DNA from: Pseudomonadota bacterium
GTDB lineage: Bacteria; Pseudomonadota; Gammaproteobacteria; Burkholderiales; Burkholderiaceae_E
Assembly: GCA_023389055.1 (NCBI GenBank)
Contig: JAEWFA010000062.1
Span: 1 to 64,000, forward strand
DNA: 64,000 bases
Direction of reading: 5' to 3'
Every line of letters starts with the position of its first letter. Position 1 is the first letter of the stretch. This document shows positions 17,654-26,187 of this stretch, in pieces. Position numbers and translations under genes: made by a program. Under the pieces are notes generated by a model that searched no databases, was not told the origin of the DNA, and worked only from the letters and a program-made list of their open reading frames with translations.

Positions 17654-18937
17654 ATGCAGATGCTCTTCCTCTTCGGCAGCGTTCTCGCCCTCGTGCTGGT
17701 CAACGTGCCGATCGCCGTCGCGCTCGGCGTCGTGGCGATCGCCGCGATCTGGACGGTGCAGGGCGCGGGCTCGCTGCCGAACCTTCCCATCGTGCTGTAC
17801 AACGCGGCGACGAACTTCCCGCTGCTGGCGATACCGCTATTCATCCTGGCCGGCGCGATCATGAACGCGTCGGGGATCTCGACGCGCCTGATCGCCTTCG
17901 CCAGCGCAGTGCTCGGATTCATCCGCGGCGGCCTGGCGATGGTATCGATCGGCGCGTCGCTGTTCTTCGCCGAGATCTCCGGCTCGGCGGTAGCCGACGT
18001 CGCCGCGCTCGGGTCGATCACGATTCCGGCGATGAAGCAGAAGGGCTATCCGCGCGCGCTCGCCGCTGCCGTGATGTCGTCGTCGGCCACGCTGGCGGTG
18101 ATCATCCCGCCGTCGATCCCGATGATCCTGTACGCGGTGATGGCCGAGACCTCGGTCGTGCAGCTGTTCGTCGCCGGCATCGTCCCGGGGATCATCGGCG
18201 GCCTCGGCCTGATGGGGGTCGCGTACTGGTTCGCGCGACGCTACGACCTGCCGATCGAACAGCATTTCCGCTGGTCCGAAGTGCGGCGCACGGCGCGCGA
18301 GGCGAGCTGGGCGTTCACGCTGCCGATGATCATTCTCGGCGGCATCTTCGGCGGTGTCGTCACCGCCACCGAAGGCGCGGCGCTCGCCGTCGTCGCCGCG
18401 CTGTTCATCGGCCTGGTCATCTACCGCGAACTCGACCTCGCGCACCTGAAAGCGGCGATCATCGAGGGCGGCAGCCAGACCGCCGTGGTGATGCTGCTGG
18501 TGGCCACCTCGGCGCTGCTCGGCGTTTACCTCACGGAGACGCGCGCGCCGCAGGAACTCGCGCGCGCCGTCACCGAGCTGACGACCAACAAGTGGCTCGT
18601 GCTCGCGCTGCTCAACGTGCTGTTCCTGCTGCTCGGAATGTTCCTGCATTCGGCCGCGGCGATCATCCTCGTCGTTCCGGTCGTGATGCCGTTGGTGCAC
18701 GCGGCCGGCATCGACCCGGTGCACTTCGGGCTGATCGTCACGATCAACCTCGGCATCGGGCAGCAGACGCCGCCGGTGGCGAGCGTGCTGATGGTCGCCT
18801 GCTCGATCGCGAAGGCCGGCGTCTGGGAGGTCACGCGCACGAACGTGTACTTCATCGCCGTGCTGGTCGCGGTGTTGCTGATGGTCACCTACGTGCCGGT
18901 CACCGGGATGGGGCTGGTCGAGTATTTCTACCGCTGA
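17654..18937 (+). CDS. TRAP transporter large permease subunit (DctM family)
   Basis: This 427-residue membrane protein has about 12 helices and conserved DctM segments (LFILAGAIMNASGISTRL, AEISGSAVADVAALGSI, PAMKQKGYPRALAAAV, IIPPSIPMILYAV). It forms the translocation channel with DctQ. Substrate specificity lies mainly with DctP. It is followed after 44 bases by the enoyl-CoA hydratase gene. Confidence 0.93.
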   Translation: MQMLFLFGSVLALVLVNVPIAVALGVVAIAAIWTVQGAGSLPNLPIVLYNAATNFPLLAIPLFILAGAIMNASGISTRLIAFASAVLGFIRGGLAMVSIGASLFFAEISGSAVADVAALGSITIPAMKQKGYPRALAAAVMSSSATLAVIIPPSIPMILYAVMAETSVVQLFVAGIVPGIIGGLGLMGVAYWFARRYDLPIEQHFRWSEVRRTAREASWAFTLPMIILGGIFGGVVTATEGAALAVVAALFIGLVIYRELDLAHLKAAIIEGGSQTAVVMLLVATSALLGVYLTETRAPQELARAVTELTTNKWLVLALLNVLFLLLGMFLHSAAAIILVVPVVMPLVHAAGIDPVHFGLIVTINLGIGQQTPPVASVLMVACSIAKAGVWEVTRTNVYFIAVLVAVLLMVTYVPVTGMGLVEYFYR

Positions 18938-18981
18938 AATCGCGGCCCGCCCACGCGGCGGCTGTCGCAACGGGAGAACCG

Positions 18982-19761
18982 ATGTCCGAAACGATTCTCG
19001 TCGAGCGCGACGACACGATCGCCACCGTCGTGCTGAACCGTCCGCACAAGCTCAACGCGCTCACACGCGGCATGTGGCAGCGCCTGGGCGAGACGATGCG
19101 CGCGCTCTCCGACGACGACTCCGTTCGCTGCGTCGTCGTGCGCGGCGCCGGCGAGAAGTCGTTCTCGCCCGGCAACGACATCGGCGAGTTCGAGACGATG
19201 CGCTCGAACCGCGAGCAGGCGATCGACTACGGCGCGGTGATGCATTCCACTGCGCAGGCGATCGCCGAATGCCGCCATCCGACGCTGGCGCAGATCCACG
19301 GCATCTGCGTCGGCGGCGGGCTGGAGATCGCCGCGCTGTGCGACCTGCGCATCTGCGGGCAGGGCAGCCGCTTCGGCGCGCCGATCAAGAACCTGGGCCT
19401 CGTGATGGCCTATCCCGAGATCGCTCCGTTGATCGAGCTCGCCGGCCGCTCGGTGGCGCTCGAACTGCTCTACGAGGGACGCATTCTCGACGCGCGCGAG
19501 GCCTACGAGAAGGGCCTGGTGAACCGCGTCGTCCCGGACGATCGCGTCGCCGACGAATGCCGCGAGACGGCACGACGCATCGTCGACGGCGCGCCGCTGG
19601 TCGCGCGCTGGCACAAGAAGTTCGCGCGCCGCCTCCTGCAGGGCGCGCCGCTGTCGGAAGCCGAGCGGCTCGAGGCCTTCGACTGCTTCGAGACCGATGA
19701 TTTCCGCACCGGCTATCGCGCGTTCCTGGCGAAGACGAAGCCGGCGTTCGCCGGTCGATGA
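18982..19761 (+). CDS. Enoyl-CoA hydratase/isomerase family protein
   Basis: This 259-residue crotonase-fold protein shows the oxyanion-hole segments SPGNDIGEF and HGICVGGGLEIAALCDLRI. In classical hydratases two Glu residues are catalytic. Here the second position falls in KNLGLVMAYPEIAP, so the exact reaction (hydration, isomerisation or hydrolysis) is uncertain. It is part of the operon with the TRAP transporter and the CoA-transferase that follows after 10 bases, suggesting that the imported acid is activated to a CoA ester and then processed. Confidence 0.88.
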   Translation: MSETILVERDDTIATVVLNRPHKLNALTRGMWQRLGETMRALSDDDSVRCVVVRGAGEKSFSPGNDIGEFETMRSNREQAIDYGAVMHSTAQAIAECRHPTLAQIHGICVGGGLEIAALCDLRICGQGSRFGAPIKNLGLVMAYPEIAPLIELAGRSVALELLYEGRILDAREAYEKGLVNRVVPDDRVADECRETARRIVDGAPLVARWHKKFARRLLQGAPLSEAERLEAFDCFETDDFRTGYRAFLAKTKPAFAGR

Positions 19762-19771
19762 GGGCAGCGCG

Positions 19772-20989
19772 ATGACGCACGGCGACCCCCCGGGCCCGCT
19801 GGCCGGCGTGAAAGTGCTCGAGCTCGCGCAGATCATGGCGGGCCCGACCTGCGGAATGATGCTCGCCGACCTCGGCGCCGACGTCATCAAGATCGAGAAG
19901 CTGCCGGGCGGAGACGACTCGCGCGGCTATCGCGAGCCGCGGGTGAACGGCGAGTCCGCGCCGTACCTGATCCTGAACCGCGGCAAGCGCGGCGTGGCAC
20001 TGGACCTGAAGCATCCGAAGGGAAAGGCGGTGCTCGAGCGACTCGTCGCCGACGCCGACGTCCTCACCGAGAACTACCGTCTGGGAACGCTCGAGCGGCT
20101 CGGCCTGGGCTACGAGCATCTGCGCTCGATCAACCCGGGGCTGATCTACTGCGCGGTATCGGGTTACGGGCGTACCGGTCCGTGGGCGGACAAGGGCGGC
20201 TTCGACCTGATCGCGCAGGGCTTCGCGGGCCTGATGTCGATCACCGGCGAACCGGGCGGCACGCCCGCCAAGTCGGGTACGCCGATCGCAGACATCAACG
20301 CGGGGATCCTCGCGGCGCTCGGCATTCTCGCCGCGTACGTGCACAAGCTGAAGACCGGCGAGGGGCAATGCGTCGAGACCTCGCTGATGGAAGCGGCGCT
20401 GCAGCAGACGTACTGGCACGCGGCCATCTTCTTCGCCACCGCCCGCTCGCCCGGCGCCCTCGGCTCCGGGCACGTGCTCACGGCGCCGTACCAGGCGTTT
20501 CGCACCGCGGACGGCTACGTGAACATCGGCGGCGCAAACCAGGCGAACTGGGAACGGATCGCGCAGGTCCTCGGACATCCCGACTGGGTGCGCGACCCCC
20601 GTTTCGCGACCAACGACGACCGGATGCGCAACCGGCAAGCGCTCGTCGAAGCGATGGAGGGCGTGCTCGCCACCCACGATCGAGCGCACTGGATCGCCGC
20701 ATTCGACGCAGCCGGGGTGCCGGCCGGGCCCGTTCATTCGATCGGCGAGGCACTGACGCACGAGCAGGTGCTCGCGCGTCGGATGGTCGTCGAGGTGGAG
20801 CATCCGCGCGCCGGCCGCACCCGGGCGCTCGGCTTTCCCGTGAAGTTCGACCGAACGCCGGCCGAATGCGGAACGCGCGCCGCTCCGATGCTCGGCGAGC
20901 ACACGCGCGAGGTGCTGCGCGAGTTCGGCTATCCGGATTCCGAGATCGACGCGCTCGTTTCCGAGGGCGTGGTCGCCACGGCGGACTGA
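19772..20989 (+). CDS. Class III (CaiB/BaiF family) CoA-transferase
   Basis: This 405-residue enzyme has the family N-terminus GVKVLELAQIMAGPTCGMMLADLGADVIKIE, here given in part (LELAQIMAGP, DLGADVIKIE). The catalytic Asp lies in SGTPIADINAG. Such enzymes move CoA between carboxylic acids through an aspartyl-CoA thioester. It is the last gene of the TRAP operon, and its job is probably to activate the imported acid. Its final 61 bases overlap the end of the convergent histidine kinase gene. Confidence 0.92.
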   Translation: MTHGDPPGPLAGVKVLELAQIMAGPTCGMMLADLGADVIKIEKLPGGDDSRGYREPRVNGESAPYLILNRGKRGVALDLKHPKGKAVLERLVADADVLTENYRLGTLERLGLGYEHLRSINPGLIYCAVSGYGRTGPWADKGGFDLIAQGFAGLMSITGEPGGTPAKSGTPIADINAGILAALGILAAYVHKLKTGEGQCVETSLMEAALQQTYWHAAIFFATARSPGALGSGHVLTAPYQAFRTADGYVNIGGANQANWERIAQVLGHPDWVRDPRFATNDDRMRNRQALVEAMEGVLATHDRAHWIAAFDAAGVPAGPVHSIGEALTHEQVLARRMVVEVEHPRAGRTRALGFPVKFDRTPAECGTRAAPMLGEHTREVLREFGYPDSEIDALVSEGVVATAD

Positions 20990-22677
20990 ACCGGAACTGC
21001 GTCGGCTTCCGCCGCCGGGAAGAAGAGGTGCACCGCGGTGCCTCGTCCGATCACCGACTCGACCCTGATCTCGCCGCCGAGCTGGTTGACGAAGCCGTAG
21101 ACCTGCGCGAGCCCCAGCCCGGTGCCTTCGTTGCCCTTGGTCGTGAAGAACGGCTCGAAGACGTGCGCGAGCACCTTCTCGTCCATGCCGACGCCGGAGT
21201 CGACGACGCTCACGCGAACGAGACTGCGTGCATCTTCGAGCGCCCATTCGGCTGCCTGGGTCGGCGTGACGCGGCCGGTCTGTACGGTGATGCTCCCGCG
21301 GCCGCGCGAATCGTCGATCGCATCGCGCGCATTCGCGACGAGATTCACCATCGCGGCGACGAATTGCGACTCGTCGGCCAGGCAGGGAGGCATCTTTTCG
21401 TCCAGCACGAGTTCGACGCGTGCCTGTCGTCCGGCCGCCTGGCGCAGCAGCTCGACGTGGCGCTGCAGCGTCTCGTTCGGTTCGATCGCATGCACGTCGA
21501 GCGCACCGCGTCGCGCGAACAGCAGCAGCTGGTCGATCAGCCGCCGCGCGTTGGCAACGGCGCGTTCGGACGTCTCGAGCGCCTTTCGCACGCGAAGGTC
21601 GGGCGGATGCAGTCGTTCGATGATCGCGAGGTTCGTGCGCACGATCCCGAGGAGATTGGCGAAGTCGTGCGCGATGCCGCCGGTGAGCTGGCCTACCGCC
21701 TCGATGCGTTCCGACTGCGCCATCCGTTGGTGCACTCTTGCGGCGATCTGCCGCTTGCGGCGCAGTTGCACGACGAGCGCGACGAGCAGCCCGGTGAGCG
21801 CGGCCATGGCCAGAGCGGCGCCGAGCACCTCGACGCGCCAGGGAGCGAGCAGCGACGGCGGTTCCTGCGTGAGCGTGACGATGAACGGAGCGTCGTCCAG
21901 GCGCCGATAGCTCGTCATCCGGACGTGGAACAGTCCGGCGGGCACCGCAATCGTGCCCGAGGCGCCGTTCTCGCCGGCCTCGCCGAACACCTCCGCGCGC
22001 GTCGCCTGGCGTCCGATCGTCGAGTCGTCGGCAGGGTATCGAGTAACGCGCGTGCGGTCTTCGTAGAAGAGCTCGATGGTCTGGCCGGGCCCGAGCTCCA
22101 TCGCACGGTACAGCGCCTCGAAATGCGTGGGAACCACGGCCGCGACCGCCACGCCGGCAAACCTGCCGTCGATGACGATGCGCCGCGTCACCGCATTGAA
22201 CCAGCCGAGCCCGGAGCGGCTGTACACGGGCGGCGAGATCGCGTGCTTCAGCGTCGAATCGTCGAGATATCGCCGGATGTAGTCCCGATCGAGCAGCGAC
22301 ATGCGCGGGGTGTCGGGGGAATCGGTGTCGTTGCGGATATGGCCGTCGGGCCCGACGATGTAGATCGCGCGTACCGAGCGAAGCTCGCTCAGTCGCTGCC
22401 GCATCATCGCGAGGAAACGGGGATCGTCCGCTCCCGGCTGGAGCGCCTCGTAGGTGTCGACCACGCCGGCGAGCACGAGGTCGACCGCATCGAACACGCT
22501 CTCGGTATGTGCCTGCATCAACATCGTGAGCGCCCGCGCCGTCCCCTCGGCACGGGTGAGCTGCACGCGACGCTCGTGCAACAGCAGCGACACGACCAGC
22601 GCCGAGACGAGAAGCCACAGCAACGCCGCGACGCCCACGGTGCTGCGGGAATCGCTACGGGGGTCTGCGATCGCCAT
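20929..22677 (-). CDS. Membrane sensor histidine kinase with extracytoplasmic sensor domain
   Basis: This kinase (about 582 residues) has a first membrane helix near residues 14-32, then a periplasmic PDC-type sensor region with a cache-like fold (RAIYIVGPDGHIRNDTDS, GWFNAVTRRIVIDGRFAGV). A second helix around 275-300 precedes a HisKA domain with the phosphorylated His in GGIAHDFANLL. The ATPase domain shows NLVANARDAID, DSGVGMDEKVL and GTGLGLAQVYG. No receiver is attached and no response regulator is adjacent. An upstream ATG at 22719 is possible. Confidence 0.88.
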   Translation of the reverse strand: MAIADPRSDSRSTVGVAALLWLLVSALVVSLLLHERRVQLTRAEGTARALTMLMQAHTESVFDAVDLVLAGVVDTYEALQPGADDPRFLAMMRQRLSELRSVRAIYIVGPDGHIRNDTDSPDTPRMSLLDRDYIRRYLDDSTLKHAISPPVYSRSGLGWFNAVTRRIVIDGRFAGVAVAAVVPTHFEALYRAMELGPGQTIELFYEDRTRVTRYPADDSTIGRQATRAEVFGEAGENGASGTIAVPAGLFHVRMTSYRRLDDAPFIVTLTQEPPSLLAPWRVEVLGAALAMAALTGLLVALVVQLRRKRQIAARVHQRMAQSERIEAVGQLTGGIAHDFANLLGIVRTNLAIIERLHPPDLRVRKALETSERAVANARRLIDQLLLFARRGALDVHAIEPNETLQRHVELLRQAAGRQARVELVLDEKMPPCLADESQFVAAMVNLVANARDAIDDSRGRGSITVQTGRVTPTQAAEWALEDARSLVRVSVVDSGVGMDEKVLAHVFEPFFTTKGNEGTGLGLAQVYGFVNQLGGEIRVESVIGRGTAVHLFFPAAEADAVPVQSAVATTPSETSASISESG

Positions 22678-22726
22678 GCGCGGGATTTTGCCGCAATGCC
22701 CGGCGCACTGCGTCATCATCCATCCC

Positions 22727-23593
22727 GTGTTCAGCTACCGACACGCGTTCCACGCGGGCAACCACGCCGACGTCCTCAAGCACGTCGTGCTCGTTGCGCT
22801 GCTTGCGCATTTCCGACGCAAGGACGCGGCGTTTCTCGTCGTCGACACCCACGCGGGCGCCGGAATGTACGAGTTGAACGAAGGGTGGGCGGCACAGCGT
22901 GCCGAGTTCCGCGACGGCGTCGCAAGGCTGTGGGGGCGCCGCGATGCTCCGGCGCCGGTTGCCGCCTGGCTCGAGGCGGTCGCGCGGCACAACCCGGACG
23001 GCGCGCTGCGCCACTATCCCGGCTCGCCGGTGCTCGCCTTCGATGCGCTGCGCGAGCAGGACCGCCTTCGCCTGTTCGAACTGCATCCCGCCGAGCATCG
23101 GGTACTCGAGGCGCAGTTCGGACAGCTCGATCGCTCCGCGGCCCGCCGGGTACGGATGGAGCGCGTCGACGGCTTCGTCGGGCTGAAAGCGGTGCTGCCG
23201 CCGGCGTCGCGCCGTGCGCTGGTGCTCGTCGATCCGTCGTACGAGGACAAGCACGACTACGAGCGGGTCTGCATAGCGCTGCGCGAGGCGCTGCGCCGCT
23301 TCGCCACCGGCTGCTATGCGGTCTGGTACCCGCAGGTTCGACGACGCGAGGCAGCAGCACTCGTGAGCAAGCTCGAACGTTGGCCGGGACTGCGTTGGCT
23401 CGATGTGGCGCTCTCGGTGTCCAGGCCGTCGCCCGGCGGCTTCGGCCTGTACGGCAGCGGCGTCTTCGTCGTGAATCCGCCGTTCGGCCTCGAGGCGTCG
23501 ATGCGCTCGAGCCTGCCGTACCTGGTGGATGCGCTGGCGCTGGATTCCTCCGCCGGCTGGCGGATACACGGGCGCGAGCCTGCGGTCAAGTGA
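22727..23593 (+). CDS. rlmJ: 23S rRNA (adenine-2030-N6)-methyltransferase
   Basis: This 288-residue protein matches RlmJ, which methylates A2030 of 23S rRNA using S-adenosylmethionine. The family N-terminus is clear (FSYRHAFHAGNHADVLKH), as are DTHAGAGMYEL and the catalytic loop LVDPSYEDKHDY. The start is GTG 22727, giving V-F-S-Y-R-H in line with the family's M-L-S-Y-R-H. No other in-frame start fits. It is divergent from the kinase gene by about 50 bases. Confidence 0.92.
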   Translation: MFSYRHAFHAGNHADVLKHVVLVALLAHFRRKDAAFLVVDTHAGAGMYELNEGWAAQRAEFRDGVARLWGRRDAPAPVAAWLEAVARHNPDGALRHYPGSPVLAFDALREQDRLRLFELHPAEHRVLEAQFGQLDRSAARRVRMERVDGFVGLKAVLPPASRRALVLVDPSYEDKHDYERVCIALREALRRFATGCYAVWYPQVRRREAAALVSKLERWPGLRWLDVALSVSRPSPGGFGLYGSGVFVVNPPFGLEASMRSSLPYLVDALALDSSAGWRIHGREPAVK

Positions 23594-23680
23594 TTGCTGC
23601 CATCGCCCGCGGCGGCGCACGGCTCGCGCCGTCGGCGCGCGTGGCGCTTGTACAGTGACCGCTTTTGCCTGCCTGAAGTG

Positions 23681-25603
23681 ATGACGATTCGCACCGGCTC
23701 GACCACCCGGGCGGCGAGCGCGCTGGCATGCGTGTGCGCGCTCTTCGCGCAGCCGCTCGCGAGCGCCGAACCCGCGCCCGCGCCGGAGGCGGCTCGGAAC
23801 CTGGCGCAACTCAGCCTCGAGGAACTGCGCAACGTCGTCGTCGCCTCGGTTTCGCGGCGCCGCCAGTCGCTGCTCGAGACGCCGAGCTCGGTGTACGTCA
23901 TCCCCGGCGAGGAAATCCGCCGGATGGGGGTGACGACGCTGCCCGAGGCGCTGCGCCTGGCGCCCACGCTGCAGGTGGCCGCGCTCGATGCCCGGCAGTA
24001 CGCGATCAGCGCGCGCGGCTTCAACAGCAACATCGCCAACAAGCTGCTCGTCATGATCGACGGGCGAACCGTGTACTCGCCGTTGTTCGCGGGCGTGTTC
24101 TGGGAGACGCAGGATTTCGTCCCGGCGGACGTCGAGCGCATCGAAGTGATCACCGGACCGGCCGGTGCGGCGTGGGGGACGAACGCGGTGAACGGCGTCG
24201 TCAATGTCGTGACCAAGTCCGCCGCGGAGACGCAGGGCGTGTCGTTCTCCACTACGCTGGGCAACGAGGAGCAGAACGCCATCGCGCGTTACGGCTGGCG
24301 CACCGGCCCCACCACCTATGCCCGGGTGCATGCGCGAACTTTCCGGCGCGCATCGACGCCGCTGCTGCGCGGCGGCGACTTCGACGATGCCATGCGCGGC
24401 GCGACCGCAGGATTCCGCGCCGACGGCATCGCGGGCGCGAGCACCTGGCGCCTGAGCGGGGGCGTCTACGATACCGAGACCGATTCGCGTCCGCTCTACG
24501 GCCCGGTGCGCGCCTCCGGCGCGCATCTGCTCGCGCGATGGCAACGGCCCCTGTCCAGCGCAACCCAGCTCGACGTGCGCGGCTACATCGACCGGACCTC
24601 GCGCGAGGATCTCTTGCTGCTGCAGGACGATGCGACGCTCCTCGACGCCGACGCCAAGGTGCGGCACGTCGCCGGTCGTCATCGCTGGCTCGCCGGGGTG
24701 AACTACCGTCATGGGCGCGATACCGCCGACCCGGGGCTGGTGTTCGCCTTCCTGCCGCCCGAGCGGACACAGAACTGGTACAGCGCGTTCGCGCAGGACG
24801 AGATCTCGCTGTTTCGCTCGCTCGCGCTCACGCTCGGCCTGCGCGTCGAGCACAACCCCTACACGGGTTGGGAATCCCTGCCGAGTGTTCGGCTCGCGTA
24901 CGCGATCGCCGATCGGGCGCTGGCCTGGGGCGCACTGTCGCGGGCAGTGCGCTCGCCTGCGCGACTCGATCGCGAGATCTTCACGCCGCCAAGCCCGCCG
25001 TTCCTCGTCGCCGGTGGCCCGACGTTCCGTTCGGAAGTCGCCAACGTCGCCGAAATCGGCTATCGAGCCCAGGTCGGCGCTGGCGTGTCCTGGTCGATCA
25101 CGGCGTTCCTGCACGATTACGAGCGCTTGCGCAGCGCCCAGATCGTCTCGGGCGCGGTGCTGATCGACAACCGCATCGAAGGCGAGGTGCGCGGGCTGGA
25201 AGGCTGGGCCAACTGGCAGCCGGCGCCGATGTGGCGCCTGTCCGCGGGATTCCTCGTGCTCGACAAGAATCTGCGTCTTTCGCCCGGCAGCAACGACCCG
25301 GCAGGTCCGAGCAACACCGGCAACGACCCCCGCTGGCAATGGTCGATGCGTTCGGTGCATGCGCTCGGCGAGCAACTCGAACTGTTGGTTGCGTTGCGCC
25401 GCGTCGGTGCCCTTCCGCAACCGCACGTCCCCGCCTACACCGCGGCCGACCTGCAACTCGGCTGGAACGTCCGGCGCGACCTGCGATTGTCGTTCGGCGT
25501 GCGTAACGCCTTCGATGCGCGGCACGTCGAGTTCGATTCGGGCCGCTTCACGGGAAGGATCCCGCGCAGCGTACTTTTTTCGTTGACCTGGCAGCCGTCG
25601 TGA
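23681..25603 (+). CDS. TonB-dependent outer membrane receptor
   Basis: This 640-residue receptor has a signal peptide (ASALACVCALFAQPLASA), a plug domain (SLEELRNVVVASVSRR, TPSSVYVIPGEEIRRMG, ARGFNSNIANKLLVMIDGR, VERIEVITGPAGAAWGTNAVNGVVNVVTK in pieces) and a beta-barrel. The barrel is short for the family and ends SVLFSLTWQPS. The ligand is unknown. Its stop overlaps the GTG start of the YfiR gene, which in turn overlaps the hybrid kinase gene. This three-gene unit suggests a surface signalling system rather than simple uptake. Confidence 0.9.
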   Translation: MTIRTGSTTRAASALACVCALFAQPLASAEPAPAPEAARNLAQLSLEELRNVVVASVSRRRQSLLETPSSVYVIPGEEIRRMGVTTLPEALRLAPTLQVAALDARQYAISARGFNSNIANKLLVMIDGRTVYSPLFAGVFWETQDFVPADVERIEVITGPAGAAWGTNAVNGVVNVVTKSAAETQGVSFSTTLGNEEQNAIARYGWRTGPTTYARVHARTFRRASTPLLRGGDFDDAMRGATAGFRADGIAGASTWRLSGGVYDTETDSRPLYGPVRASGAHLLARWQRPLSSATQLDVRGYIDRTSREDLLLLQDDATLLDADAKVRHVAGRHRWLAGVNYRHGRDTADPGLVFAFLPPERTQNWYSAFAQDEISLFRSLALTLGLRVEHNPYTGWESLPSVRLAYAIADRALAWGALSRAVRSPARLDREIFTPPSPPFLVAGGPTFRSEVANVAEIGYRAQVGAGVSWSITAFLHDYERLRSAQIVSGAVLIDNRIEGEVRGLEGWANWQPAPMWRLSAGFLVLDKNLRLSPGSNDPAGPSNTGNDPRWQWSMRSVHALGEQLELLVALRRVGALPQPHVPAYTAADLQLGWNVRRDLRLSFGVRNAFDARHVEFDSGRFTGRIPRSVLFSLTWQPS

Positions 25604-26187
25604 ACCAGGCGGCGTCTCGCGCGCAGCGCCGGCGTCGCACGGTGCTGCGAGCGCTGTGCGCCGCAGCGTCAGTGGCGGGGCTGTCGCCGTGGTTGCGGGG
25701 CGCCGGCGCGGCGCAAGCCACGATCGAGCAGGTCAAGGCAGCCTACCTGCTGAAGTTTCCCGACTTCATCGAATGGCCTCCGCACGCGTTTTCGAACGCG
25801 ACCGCTCCCTTCGTCATCGCGGTCTCCGGCGCCGACGACGTCTACGGCGAGTTGCGCGAACTCGCCCCCGTGAACCGGGTGCAGGGACGGCGGATCGAGG
25901 TATTGCGACTGCCGCATCCGGAGCCGGGGACCGTAACCCACCTGGTCTTCGTCGGCAGTGACCGATCGAGCGAGCTTCCCGGCTGGGTGGCGGCCTACGC
26001 GGGGCGACCCGTCGTCGTCGTCGCCGACACCGCCGGCGGGCTGGAGAGCGGCGCGATGCTCAATTTCGTCGAAGTGGACAACCGGCTTCGCTTCGAGGCT
26101 GCGCCGGCTGCGGCCGAAGGCGCCGGGCTGCGGCTGAGCTCGCGCCTGCTCGGCGTGGCCGAGCGCGTGCTGAAGGGGCTGCCGTGA
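25600..26187 (+). CDS. YfiR family (DUF4154) periplasmic protein
   Basis: This 195-residue protein has a signal sequence around residues 14-38 and the YfiR-family core: VKAAYLLKFPDFIEWPP, VIAVSGADDVYGEL, THLVFVGSD and GGLESGAMLNFVEVDNRLRFE. In Pseudomonas, YfiR is a periplasmic inhibitor of the cyclase YfiN. Here there is no cyclase; the partner is likely the coupled histidine kinase. The start is GTG 25600 (GTGA overlap with the receptor gene), and its own stop overlaps the kinase start. Confidence 0.88.
   Translation: MNQAASRAQRRRRTVLRALCAAASVAGLSPWLRGAGAAQATIEQVKAAYLLKFPDFIEWPPHAFSNATAPFVIAVSGADDVYGELRELAPVNRVQGRRIEVLRLPHPEPGTVTHLVFVGSDRSSELPGWVAAYAGRPVVVVADTAGGLESGAMLNFVEVDNRLRFEAAPAAAEGAGLRLSSRLLGVAERVLKGLP

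Noticed and set aside
19385..23658. Frames of about 1000 residues on both strands across the CoA-transferase, kinase and rlmJ genes
   Set aside because: They are long only because stop codons are rare in GC-rich DNA; real genes with intact motifs occupy the same DNA.
22655..25525. A 956-residue minus-strand frame opposite rlmJ and the TonB receptor gene
   Set aside because: Composition is that of an antisense shadow and no domain can be seen, whereas the plus-strand genes have clear family motifs.
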